A stretch of 64,000 nucleotides of DNA from the NCBI GenBank assembly GCA_021495925.1, contig JAKEKT010000045.1:1-64000 (forward strand), given 5' to 3'. This DNA is from Diplodia intermedia (taxonomy: Eukaryota > Ascomycota > Dothideomycetes > Botryosphaeriales > Botryosphaeriaceae). The notes under the pieces are model-generated. The model saw only the letters and a list, made by a program, of their open reading frames with translations. It was not told the DNA's origin and did no database searches. This document shows, piece after piece, positions 1-11,124 of the stretch; position 1 is the first letter of the stretch; each line of letters begins with the position of its first letter. A program made the position numbers and the translations under genes.

Positions 1-256
1 AACATCCCATACTCCACAGCCCAGAAACCAACCATCTACAGCCCGAAGCTCTATCCACCACAAACCAAGCACCAAAAACGGAACCATGGCCTCCCCCCCC
101 AAACGCCCGCGCATACAAAACCCAAACCCTCAAACCCCCCCTTCCACCACACACAGACACACCAACGCAAAACCCCCGTTTGAGCGAGCAGCACAGCACA
201 GCAAAGCCATCCAGCAGCATAGATATCCGGCATATACAAGGCGTCCCGCGAGAGAA

Positions 257-619
257 ATGTGCCATTACCACGACACGCTCTACGCATGCGGCTGCGACGG
301 CCAGGTGCTCACTCGCAAATGCTCGCTTGCCGATATGATCCGGGCGCAACAACCGTCACCTTCTTCAATGCAGCAGCGGCAGCCCTGCCCGCGTACTCGC
401 ATCGTCGAGCTAAGTTTCTCGAATGAGGATTGCGGAGAGTGCCGGGGTAGGCGGGCGGCGAGGGAGGGGAGTGTTGATGTCGGTGGGAGGGGGCGGAAGA
501 GGAAGAGGGAGGGGGAGGGAGAGGGAGAGGGAGAGGGAGAGGAAGAGGAAGAGGGAGAGGGAGAGGGAGGTGAGGATGGAGATGATGGGGGCGGTGTTCG
601 GGACCAAGGCTGGTGGTAG
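257..619 (+). CDS. small cysteine-containing hypothetical protein
   Basis: The open frame runs from an ATG at 257 to a stop ending at 619 (120 aa); an in-frame ATG at 86 would add 57 proline-rich residues with no pattern. I chose 257 because the protein then begins MCHYHDTLYACGCDGQ. An N-terminal Met-Cys followed by an aromatic/His-rich stretch and C-x-C is common in short fungal orphan proteins (general impression, not a search result). Further cysteines occur in QPCPRTR and DCGECRG, so a small zinc-binding fold is possible. The C-terminal third is a Glu/Gly run encoded by a GA-rich purine tract (about 497-570), probably unstructured. No function can be assigned. The next gene is more than 900 bp away. 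Confidence 0.5.
   Translation: MCHYHDTLYACGCDGQVLTRKCSLADMIRAQQPSPSSMQQRQPCPRTRIVELSFSNEDCGECRGRRAAREGSVDVGGRGRKRKREGEGEGEGEGEEEEEGEGEGGEDGDDGGGVRDQGWW
497..570 (+). repeat. purine-only GGGAGA-type tract
   Basis: Nearly every base from about 497 to 570 is G or A, in GAGGGA/GGGAGA units. It encodes the Glu/Gly tail of the small cysteine protein. A TC dinucleotide run follows at about 666-692. Confidence 0.8.
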
Positions 620-1554
620 GTGGTTCCCTGTTGTTTCGTTTTGGCAAGCTCGATGGGGGCCGTTGCTCTCTCTCTCTCTCTCTCTCTCTCGTTCGACTTA
701 CACGTAACGCGTTTGCTGATTGCTTGGTGGGGGTGGTGGTGGTGGATAGGAGTATGGCGTGGGATATCCTGAAGACGCTGTCGTGGTCGAGACATGACCG
801 CGTTTGGCATGGTGCGTCCGATCCGGGATGGACGGGGGTCTTTTGATGCAGCGGCAACTATGAAGGGAAGTGGGTGGTACCGGGGAACTTATCAATGAAT
901 GAATGAATGACATGGCAATTTTTTTTTAATCTTGTTCGTGCGCATGTCCGGCAGTGGAGGTCAGGTGCCAGACATGTAGAGTTTGTATGTCAACAGGCCG
1001 CGCTAATGAGCCCATTATGTGTTTGCTTCTCTATTAGCAAGTGCCAGCGAAGGTGCCTTGTTTGGAAGTCATCCCCACCTCAGCCATGCAAGCGCGTATT
1101 CAATACTCAAACAAACCCACATCGCTATCAAAGCACACGTGGTGCTGGCTTGGAAAGCTGGCAAATTCAGACCTGTGCCGCAGTAAATGGAGAAAGGTTA
1201 CATCCATAAAATCTATCAACGGGTCCTCTACCTCCAGACGGTCAGCAGTGAACGTTCGCCGAAGAAGGAGCATCCGTATGGATGACCGCCCCAATGCGCC
1301 TCTGTGTGTGAAAGGCATACGAGCGAGCGTATGAACGCACTGCAATTTCCAAAACACTGTGTATATTCACTTTCAGTGAGCGAAGCTATGGTTTCCCCTT
1401 CACCAAACCTCCGCAGCCTCTCCACCCCTGATAAACCAACGGCGACCGCAACAGTAAGCCTCGCCGCAACATTTCAGCCGCATTAGCTGACATACCGGTG
1501 TCGTATAGTACCCACTTGTCCACTCCAACCCCATCCACACACACCTCCCGCAAA
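620..1554. other. intergenic, no gene seen
   Basis: Holds a (TC)n run near 666-692, a GAAT short tandem near 893-908 and a T-run at 917-926. The open frames here are short, overlapping and compositionally random. Probably the 3' end of the first gene and the promoter of the small membrane protein. Confidence 0.6.
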
Positions 1555-1725
1555 ATGTCCGGACCACGCCCCCCAGGTTCTCCTTCGCCGCAGCCTCCGC
1601 TGAGACCCCCGCCAACACCTCCCCACACACCTCCCTTCGGGCCTTGGGTCGGCTTCGTTGCCACCATCTGCATCGCCGCTGTCGCCGGCATGCTATTAGG
1701 CAGGATCAAGGCCAACGGCCAGTAG
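1555..1725 (+). CDS. putative 56-aa single-pass membrane protein
   Basis: The ATG at 1555 opens a 56-residue frame. The first 28 residues are Pro-rich (MSGPRPPGSPSPQPPL and on); the remainder, PFGPWVGFVATICIAAVAGM, is one hydrophobic helix followed by a short basic tail LLGRIKANGQ. This is the layout of a small tail-anchored or N-out single-span protein. The in-frame ATG at 1498 would prepend unrelated residues, and the A at -3 supports 1555. I do not recognise a family. It is short enough that chance cannot be excluded; conservation in a related genome would settle it. Confidence 0.4.
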   Translation: MSGPRPPGSPSPQPPLRPPPTPPHTPPFGPWVGFVATICIAAVAGMLLGRIKANGQ

Positions 1726-2233
1726 CCGGTGCATCCCTTCATCCATCACCGACCGCCGGCCGGTTGTCCACCCGCTGGACCCGCGATTCTGATAACCAGT
1801 CGCTTGGATGGGGTCGAGACTCTGTTGTTCGTGGCCAGTGGTTCCAACATTAGCTGCTCGGTTTGTCCTTTGACAATGGTATCCACGAAACTTTTTGCCT
1901 GCCGTTGACGCGGCACCGGAACGGGGCAGTGATATGCAGATAGAGTGGTATATACACCAATCAACCCATATACTTCTCAAACCCCTCCTCCCACCTCTTT
2001 CTTCTGCCCCCCGCGAAGGCCAGTTCCGTGCACACATCCTCTTCATCTAGCATCGTGACGAAATCGGGGTTGTAACCGAGGAAGCTCTGATCCAGCCGCT
2101 CCCTATCCATCACACACAGCTACGTCATTCGCGCATTCCCACAACACCCAGAAGAAAGAACAGAACAGAACAACGCCTCAACCGTCTCCCTACCCCCCAA
2201 CCCTTTCTATCTCCCCCATCATCACCACCATCA
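1726..2233. other. intergenic between small ORF and THG1 3' end
   Basis: No supported gene. The right half (about 2100-2230) is C-rich and lies just beyond the THG1 stop on the minus strand, so it probably contains the THG1 3' UTR. Confidence 0.55.
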
Positions 2234-3896
2234 TCACCCCCTCAACTCCCCCGCCCTCCCGCTCAAGATCCACGGCCGCCGCAGCCAGAAATCATCCCTG
2301 ATGACGTCGACGTGCTCGACCGCGACGGTCGCCTTGGCGCGCCGTTTCCTTTCCTTCTCCGCCGCCGTCTTGCTCGGCGGCGTCGCAGTGGCAGGTGTGG
2401 CGTCTACATCCTGATCGATGGCTGACGGCGGCTTGTCTTGTGAAGCCGCGGGGGGATCGACGGGTTGGTACTGGGTTTTTGTTTTGGACGGCGTTAGTGG
2501 GATTTGCGTTTCGTGGATGACGGGGGGGACGGGGGGACGGGGGAGGTGTAGGTCTAAGAAGAAAGGAAGGTGGGTGGGATGCGAGAGAGGGGAGAGAGGG
2601 AGGGAGGGAGGGAGACGGCGAGAAAATTGTAAAGATGAGACGCACGTCGCGGAACACAACGCTGCCCTTCTTGAACAGGTCGTCCTCGTTGTTGTAGTTG
2701 ATGCCGAACTCCTTGAACAGGATCTCGTTCTTGTCCGCCGACACGGTCCCGCTCAGGCGCTGCTCGGCCGCCGCCGCTTCCATGCCGCCGCGCTGGATCA
2801 GCGTCCAGAAGGTCGTGTTGTAGAGGTTGTTGATGTGGCCTGTAGGGGGAGCGCGCAGTCACATTGCCGCCGGTCAGCAAAACTGCGACTCAAAAAGCCG
2901 GAAGAACGCGTGACGGGAGACTCGAGACGCCGGAGAGGGGGGACCAGGGACAGACGCACAGTCAACCTGCCGCCAGCTCATGTAATCGCGCAGATTCTGC
3001 ACGCTGGGATACATGACGGCGCGGCCGTCGAAGCTGGGCATGGGCGGCGTGAGCGGCGGCTTGTCGGCGAAGTAGGCGGGCCACAGGTGGATGTAGTGCG
3101 AGGTGAAGGTCGTGGCGACGGTGGTGATGAGCTTCCTGGCCCCCCGGGAACCGTCATCGTTCTTGTCAGTCGCGCTGGTTTCTCATCTCCATCTCCACTG
3201 GGCGGGGACTCACGCTGCTCGTCGCTCGAAGAGGTTGCAGTCCTTGTGGAAGATGAAGCTGCGCGTGGGAGGGTACATGTCAGCGCCTCTGTCGTCACAC
3301 TTTCTACTGCTTCGGGGGGAGAGCTCGTGGCTAGCCAGTCACCAGGCTACTGGCAGGCGGGCCACGGTACTTGACCGAGGTTGAAAGGTGTCGACGTATC
3401 GCGATTCGGTGTGGGTGCATTTTACCTGTACTCGTCGCTGATGCCATAGCCCAGCACCAGGTCGGGCAGCTCCTTGAAGACGCCGACGGCGGCCGCGTTC
3501 ATCAACTCGAGCGCGCGGCGGTCGTTTGGCTTCTCGAAGCCGTACTTCGCCGTCAACCTTTCCTCGCGATAGTGTCAGTCGCCGCTTGGGTAAAGATGTT
3601 GTTGCCCTTTCATAAGACGGAGGGATCGGCGCCCAGAAAGGAAGGAAGGGAAAAAAGAGCATGAAGACGGCGAAAGGCAGCGAGAAGAATAAACAAAAAC
3701 AGCGACAGCACAACTCACTTATGAAACCCCCGACCATCGATGCGAATGACGATCCAAGTGTTCGGCAGCAGAATGTCGGGCTGGCACCGCTCGAAGCTCT
3801 TGACGTACTCGTACCTGCGCGAGAGAGAGCGACATCAATCAGCTCACTTCAACACCCTCGGACCGAGAGTCTCGGGGCGTACTTCGAATTCGCCAT
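2234..3896 (-). CDS. THG1: tRNA(His) guanylyltransferase Thg1
   Basis: Thg1 adds the essential G-1 to the 5' end of tRNA-His (3'-5' addition), allowing histidyl-tRNA synthetase to recognise it. I assemble seven exons on the minus strand: 3896-3883, 3814-3719, 3557-3426, 3258-3214, 3135-2960, 2839-2646 and 2470-2234, giving 297 aa, the usual length. Visible family features are the start MANSKYEYVKSFE, the metal-site segment RIDGRGFHK, then YGISDEYSFIFHKDC with the second catalytic Asp, the DCHINNLYNTTFW block, and a C-terminal HVDVIRDDFWLRRPWILSG. All junctions are GT-AG and keep frame. The last intron (175 nt) is long and C-rich; the acceptor after CCCACTAAC...CCCAG restores VFRDY in frame, whereas an earlier TTAG shifts the frame. 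The short first exon (14 nt) makes this gene easy to misannotate. Confidence 0.93.
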
Positions 3897-4906
3897 GGCG
3901 TAGCTGTTTGGGGTAGGGACGTGCTCGATGGATGATTTGGTCGTGGTGGGGTTTGTCGGCCGGCCTCGAGTTTTTCGGGCGAACGCGGCCGCTGTCTGTC
4001 CGCGCCCAAAATCTGCCAACCCTTTGACTCGGCTCAAAACCACCAAAGCGGCAGGCAGAGAAGTAGGTATGCACAAGGTCGCCATCACTCACGATTCCCG
4101 CATCTTTCCAACATTTGGCGACCAAAAAAAGTCATTTTCATCATATTTTTCGTCATCCAACCCGCTCCGTTCGGTTCCATCGAACCTCAGGACGGGCAAG
4201 TACGAAGGGTATATCTCTCCGCGGCTAGTGTTTTTTTGTCTGGTTTTCGCTACACCGATCGCTCTCTTTCCCTTGCGTACCTAATCTTACGCTTTTTCTA
4301 AGCCAATTGGGCCAAGGATGAGAAGAAAGAAAAAAGACAAAGAGCAAGAAATCCCGTCATCCACACCTTCATTGTGTAGGAAAAATCCATCATCCGTCGT
4401 TCAATCGACCCCAGCCATCCAGCTCGCGCGTTTCGATCGGTGTAGTAGCGTGTTATACCTTCGCTTCCGCCACCGCAAATTGGTTTTCGTCTCTCCGTTC
4501 GCGGGCAAAGTCTTGTTAAAAGCAATGGAAAAAAGGAAGCTGCCTGCCCAAACGTTTCCCGTCAAAGACCCCCTTCCCCGCTCAATCTGTTTTTGGGCAA
4601 CGCCGGAAATTCATGCACATGAAAAGAGAGGAAAGAACCCACGTCATAGAACCCACCAACACCGTCGCAACCAACCGAAGCTCTCTCTCGCCGAGACGCA
4701 AATTAAGACGGGTCGTTGTAGCCTTGATAAAGGGGGAAGAAACACCCAAGATCCCCGGAAAATCCATGCCCACTCTCTCCGCCCGTGTTTCTTTCTGTTG
4801 CATGGGAATATTGGTACACAAAAGCACATGCCGCACCCGATGCTGCCGATGTGGGCCCAGCCAAGGGAACACCTGCAAGCCCACCGAATGCTTTCATGCC
4901 TGGCGC
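3897..4906. other. THG1 promoter / RPB1 3' flank
   Basis: About 1 kb between two minus-strand genes. It becomes more AT-rich than the coding flanks from about 4100. It should hold the RPB1 terminator and the THG1 promoter. No additional gene is supported; the open frames crossing it lack coding character. Confidence 0.6.
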
Positions 4907-7900
4907 TTAGTCTTGGCGCGGCGAACTGCAGTCCCGTGTCAGCGTGCGTCCAATTTCTACCCGCACATACAACTTACGTAGGAGAGTACTTCGGGGACGT
5001 AGGCGAATACTTTGGCGACGTGGTCGAGTATTGCCCCGCTCCCGGAGAGGTAGGAGAGAACCTCGGCGACGTCGGCGAGTACTGGTCGCCAGCAGGACTG
5101 GTTGGGCTGTACACCGGGCTCGTCGGAGAGTAGCCCATGGCCGGCGACGTCGGTGATCGCCTGTCGCTGCCGCTACCGAATTGTGGTGAAGTCGGCGAAT
5201 ACATCGGCGATGTAGGGCTGTACGCCGGGGACGTCGGGCTGTACTTGGGCGACGTTGCGTGAGCCGGCGACGTCGGGCTGTAACTGGGAGATGTCGGCGA
5301 GTACGCCGGTGACGTCGGCGAAGACGGCGACGTGGGAGAGTATGACGGAGACGTCGGCGAGTAGTTCGGCGACGTGGGGGACAGGCTGTTGAACGCCGGC
5401 GACGTCGGCGAGTAGCCAGGAGAAGTGGGGGAATACCCCGGGCTGGTGGGCGAGAAAGCAGGCGACGTGCCGCCGAAACGCGGGCTTGTGAGGTTGAGGC
5501 CGGGCGAGGTGGGGGAGTAACCAGGCGACGTAGGCGAGTAGCCAGGAGAAGTAGGGCTCTGCCCGCTGAAGGGGCTGGTGGGCGCATACCCGGGGCTGCG
5601 AGCGTAGGGGCTCATGCCACCATCGCTGAAAGAGCCATACGAAGTAAGGCCGCCGCTGTCGTCGCCACCGGCCTGCACCATCGGCGAGAACGATGCACCG
5701 TAGTCCGGACCGGCGAATGCGCCCTCGTGCGACGGAGAGCCGATATCGTAGGGCGTAGCAGCACCGTCGGCGATGTACCCAGGAGCGGCAGCCAAGCCGG
5801 GCATGAGTCCGTAGCGAGCATTGTCCGAGGCGCATGTGTTGAGCATGTTCTTGTCGACCATGATGTCCATCTCGCCAGTACCAGCAGGCGCCAATTGACC
5901 CAGCATAATGTTCTCCGAAACACCGCGGCAGTCGTCGAGTTCACCGCAGGCGGCGGCATCCAACAGAATTTCGACCGTCTCTTCGAAAGAACAACGCATG
6001 AGCGCACCAGTATCCGCACGGTTGATACCGTGGCGGGTGACAGCCATGATGTGGCCACGAGCCGTCATCACGTCGACCAGAAGCGCCAAGTGACGATGGT
6101 TGACGTATGAACCGTCGAACGCCAGCACCTGTGTGAACTCCTTGAGAAGAGCTGTACGCGTAGCCTCGATACCAAAGACGGAGAAAATCTCGAAGAAGTT
6201 GTTCGAGTAGGTACGGTTGGCATCGACTCCCTCGACCGTCAGGACGCGGGACAGAGCGGTACCCGTGGTGTCGAGGAACCACTCCGTGCAGTCATTGGTC
6301 TTTGACATGTAGAGGGTGCCATCGTCCCTGATCACCTGCGTCTGGCCGCTGTTGATGAAGGCACGCTCGATGCCCGGAACACCACGAAGGGTCAGGTCGT
6401 CGAGCAGCCTCTCCTCCAGCATGCCAAGCAGCTTCTCGTCGTTCTCTTCGCCCTCTTCCTCCTTGTTGACATCGTGCTTGATCAAGCGGATACGGATGAC
6501 AAGCTCTTCGGCGTTGTTGTCACTGAAGATGACAGCCAAGTTCTTGTGGTATTCCTCCTTGATCCTGCTGGCGACCTGAGGCACCGTCAGGCCCTTGTCC
6601 AGAAGCTTGCCTCGGTTGAGCACGATACGCATGAGCCACTTGGACTGCGAGTCAATATCGTCCTGGGTATCATCAGGAATGATGAAGTAGGACTCGACCA
6701 GATCAGCGTCGGCGTCGATCACGGTCGACTGGATGTCAGGGTCATAGTAGAGCTCGACGCACTCCGTGACGGAGCGTAGCGTCGTGTGCTCAATACGGCT
6801 GCGGAGAAGCTTGGCTTGGTGTCTCTTCTCCTCTTCCGTAGTGTCCAAGTTGGTCTGGGTGTACACCTTCATGGAGGGAGTCTTGATTTGCTTGGCAACG
6901 TTGAGAATTTCCTTGAGACGCGGGACACCAAGCGTGACGTTCTTCGAAGACACACCGGCGAAATGGAAAGTGTTCAGAGTCATCTGCGTTGCGGGCTCGC
7001 CAATGGACTGCGCGGCAAGCACACCGACCATTTCTCCGGGACTGACGATCGCTCTGTTGAAGCGGTTCTCGAGATCACCGAGAACGTTCTCAAACGCGAG
7101 CTTGTTCAGAGAGTATTCGCGAACGATACGCTTGAACGACAGCCTCGAGCGGAGCTGAGCCTTGAAAAGGAATGTCGCGTTCTCCTGAGCCTCACGCGAC
7201 AACGGGTCGTCTCCACGTACGACAACAAGTCTGTCGAGAACCTCCGCAACCTTTGGAATGACGTCGGCAGGGTGCAGGTCACTCCGGGAACCATCCTTGA
7301 TGCGGAACTTGCTCTTCGCCGTCTCGATGATACGCTGGATGTTGAGCGGGAGCTGGCGCTGGTCATCCGCATCATTCGTGATGTTGCGGACATACCTCCG
7401 GTCTTCCTCGAGCTGAGAAAATTCCTCGTCGAACAAGCGTTGCACCTCGATATCACCGGCGATGGCATCGGCCTGCTCCAGGATGTCGCTCGAGAGCGAA
7501 GTCGACGGGTCCATGACATTGACGTAGAACTTGCGCTTGAATTGCTCATTGGAGCAGTTGACGAAATCGCAGCCCTGCTTTTCAATGTAGACACCATCGA
7601 GACCATCTTCACCGTAGACGAACTGAACGATATCACCGAGAGAGTTGCGCACAGTCCCGTCATACTTGGCCATGACATCTTCAAGAGCCTTGACCAGACG
7701 GCGCTGAATGTAACCAGTCTCGGCGGTCTTGACGGCGGTATCAATGAGACCCTCGCGACCAGCCATGGCGTGGAAGAAGAATTCAGAGGGGGTAAGACCA
7801 CGCAGATAAGAGTTCTGAACGAAGCCTCTGGCCGAGGGAGAGTAGTCGTCCTTTGTAAAGTGCGGCAGAGTCCGGTACTTGAAGCCGAACGGAATACGCT

Positions 7901-10413
7901 TACCCTCTACGGACTGCTGACCGACAAGCGCCGTCATCTGGGAAATGTTGATGGTCGAACCCTTGGAACCAGAGGCAGCCATAGCAATGGCGTTGTTGCA
8001 TTTGGCTACACTCTTTTCCGTGACGGCACCTGCATCGTCACGAGCCTTGTTCAGGCAAACCGAGACCTTACTCTCGAAGGTTTCTCTCTTGGTCATACCG
8101 GGCAGCGGGTCGAGTTTGTCCTGCGTTGCCTCCTCAGTGATGTCAGCGACAAAGCCTTTCTGTTTATTGATGGCCTCCTCGATCTTTTCGGTGGTGATGG
8201 CGTCAGGGATAGTATCGCCGATGCCGATGGAGAAACCGGTGTGGAGGAGCCAGTAGTTGACAATACGCTGAGTACCGTTGAAGAAGCCCACAGTTGCTTC
8301 CCAGCCCTTCTCGTTGAAGACCGTGTGAATAATGCCACCACTGCTGGCACCAACAATCTTCTTGTTGAAGATGCCATAGATAAGCTCACCACCGATGATG
8401 ACAACTCCGCTGTCGTCAATTGGCGCATGCGTCTTGCCGGGCTTGACCAGGTTGATGTCCGGAATAGCAAGACTGATGATCTGCTTTCCAGTCCAACGAG
8501 GACGCGGCTTCAAGATGGCAGGCTGAGGAATCACGCCGTCCCAATCCGGCACCCAGAGAAGTACGTTCATAACCTGCTCCTTGGTGAGGAAGACATCACG
8601 ATTGCAAAGTTTGTAGACGCCGCAGAGCGTGTCCTGCACAATACCCATGAGCGGACCGTTACGCTGAGGCGACACAATGTTGAGCGGCACCATGCAGAGC
8701 TGCATGACTTCGGCACGACTCTCTTCAGTCTGCGGAACGTGCAAGTTCATCTCGTCACCGTCGAAATCGGCGTTGTATGGAGAAGTGACCGACAAGTTCA
8801 GGCGGAAAGTCGAGTAGGGCATGACACGGACGCGGTGACCCATCATAGACTCCTTGTGCAGAGAGGGCTGACGATTGAAAATGATGAAATCTCCGGAGAC
8901 GACGTGACGCTCAACCTTCCAGCCGTATGCAAGCTGGATTTCTCCGGCGCGCTTGTGATGGCGAAGATCGATACGCGTGCCATCGTCGCGGATAATGTAT
9001 TTCGCACCAGGGTGCTCATTGGGGCCGTTCTTGACCAGTTCATGGAGCTTTGCAATGTTGTATGGCGTAACAGTCTCGGGATAAGTCAGAGTCCTAGCGA
9101 TGGATCGAGGAACACCGACTTCGTCCAGATCCAGGTTGGGGTCACCAGTGATGACAGTACGCGCGGAGAAGTCGACACGCTTGCCCATCAAGTTGCCACG
9201 GAGACGGCCATCCTTACCCTTTAGACGACCACGAATAGTCTTCAAAGCTCTGCCTGACTTCTGTTGCGCCTGTGGTTGACCGGCGAGGTCATTGTCCATG
9301 TAGGTTGCTACGTGCCATTGGAGAAGCACCTCGAAATCATCGATGACGTGCTGCGCGGCACCCTCCGAGTGGCAGCGCTTGATGCTGCCATTGGAGCGGA
9401 TGATATCAGCAAGCTTGTAGGTCAAATCATCCTCTCCACGCATGCCCTGTCCAGTTCCATCCACGGAGATGGAGGGCCTGACCGGCGGAGGCGGAACAGG
9501 CAACATGGTGATGATCATCCACTCGGGCCGGGCAAAGTTGACGTTCAAGCCAAGAGTGAGGAGAGCCTCATCGGTGATCAGCTTGAAAATGTTCAGCACA
9601 TCCTGGGGCTTGATGACGCGCTTTTCCGGCTGGCGAGCTTCCTCTTCATCTTCACCCTTCTGGGGCTTCCAGGTTCCCATCAACTTCAAGCCATCCTTGC
9701 GAATCTCAGGTTGGCGGTTGCCGCATCCGCCATGCTGAATCTGGGGCTTCTTGTTCTTCTGAGGGGCGCCGTCATATTCCTCCGTCGGCTGGTCCATCTG
9801 ACAGACGGCTTTGGGCTTGCAGACCTTCCATATCGCCTCGAAGCGGTTCTTCGGGTCTCGTAACCGCAACGCGTCCTTGAAATGTTGCTCAGACTGGGAT
9901 GCGAGTCAGTAAGAGCGATTCAACAAAGACCGTCATCCACCAGGGATGACTAACTTCGTCTGCTAAGATCTTGCCACAGTTGTGGCACACACATTCAAGC
10001 AGCTTCTTGATCTTGTTGATGAAGCCTATGGCGAGTCAGCGATGTTCCAGCATTCTTTGTCTGAGAAACCTTACCAACGTGAAAGACGGGCGTGTGCAGC
10101 TCAATGTGCCCGAAGTGGCCCGGACACTCCTGCATGTTCTCACCGCAAGTGGCACACTGATACGCACGATCAATGGAGCCAAGCTTGGGGTCGTTCAAGC
10201 CACCTTCACGGGGACGCTGCTTCGCCTCGTCCTACAAATCCATCAGAACGACATTCACAACAGCTCGCAGGTGAGGTGACGCACCATGGTCTCCGGATAG
10301 ATGATGTGAGCAACACTCATCTCTTGAATCTCGGCGGGATCCAGCAGACCGAACTGGATCTCTTGGATGCTCTTCAGCGGCGCGCTGGACGCCGCGAAGT
10401 GAAGGTTCGCCAT
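4907..10413 (-). CDS. RPB1: DNA-directed RNA polymerase II largest subunit Rpb1
   Basis: Catalytic large subunit of Pol II. Five exons on the minus strand: 10413-10285, 10231-10075, 10025-9955, 9893-4978 and 4925-4907, giving 1763 aa, normal for a fungal Rpb1. The N-terminus shows the zinc-binding clamp (CATCGENMQECPGHFGH) and ECVCHNCGK. The Mg-binding active-site loop NADFDGDEMNLH lies near residue 495. The funnel, bridge-helix and cleft regions follow without breaks, including QSIGEPATQMTLNTFHFAG. From about residue 1555 the C-terminal domain has some 27 YSPTSPx-like heptads, many degenerate (LNLTSPR, FGGTSPA, HATSPK) and some with 2-7-residue insertions. The 4.9-kb fourth exon holds nearly everything. 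The final exon is only 19 nt and adds the tail TSPRQD after a GTAAGT intron; without it the frame would stop at once in the intron. Divergent from SWD1. Confidence 0.97.
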
Positions 10414-11124
10414 GTTGGAGGTGTTGGGTCGCGACGGTCTTGGACGGAGAGCGCGTTGCGACGACGGGCGCGGTGGGGACGGCTGCGCTGGGTGATGGCA
10501 ACCTCACGGCCTCGGCCTTCCTCCTCACGCTACGTCCGTCGTGCGGGGCGAGGACGTCCTCCTGGTGTGTTGGCGCGACCGAAGATGGGCCCGGGACTTG
10601 GCAAATGGAAACCGGGGCGCTGGACGCGCTGGCCGCACGGCGGCGAACGTGAAAGACCTGCGGGCCTGATGCGACCGGGCCGGGCGTGGGCGACGCGAAC
10701 CGGGCGCGAAATGAACGTGGTCGGCGTAGCGACGTCGACAGCAGGCGGAACAGGGCCGTCGACAAGGCGCTGTGCGATGGAGAGGTTGGGGTGCGGGTGG
10801 TGGTGTGGTGATGTCGAAGTGAAGCCCTCCTGGCTCGCGCTCCAGGTTGGAAGTTCGCTCAAAGACGGCGGGTCGCGGGCCCCGGGCGCCGCCTGCCGCC
10901 TGGCTCGCCACAGCAGCACGTGATCTGGAGCCGCACCCGCTAGGCCGATCGCAGGCCACCTAACGGCTGCAGAGCCGACTCGCCGACCGTCGTCCCGCGC
11001 CAATCAACGTGGATCGAACGCCGGCGCATATCCAGACGTCGCGCGCCTCTGCCCGCACGCACTTCCCCGCCGCCTGCCCTCGCTGCACAGCCATGCGCCT
11101 CGTCTGCGCACCACTCCCACCTCC
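10414..11124. promoter_or_regulatory. divergent RPB1/SWD1 promoter region
   Basis: A GC-rich 711-bp spacer separates the RPB1 start codon (minus) from the SWD1 start codon (plus). Open frames on both strands cross it but encode Arg/Pro/Ala-rich noise. It must contain the start sites of both genes; I see no convincing TATA element. Confidence 0.6.

Noticed and set aside
6786..9224. 812-aa plus-strand open frame
   Set aside because: It is the antisense shadow of RPB1 exon 4, whose minus-strand frame is conserved throughout.
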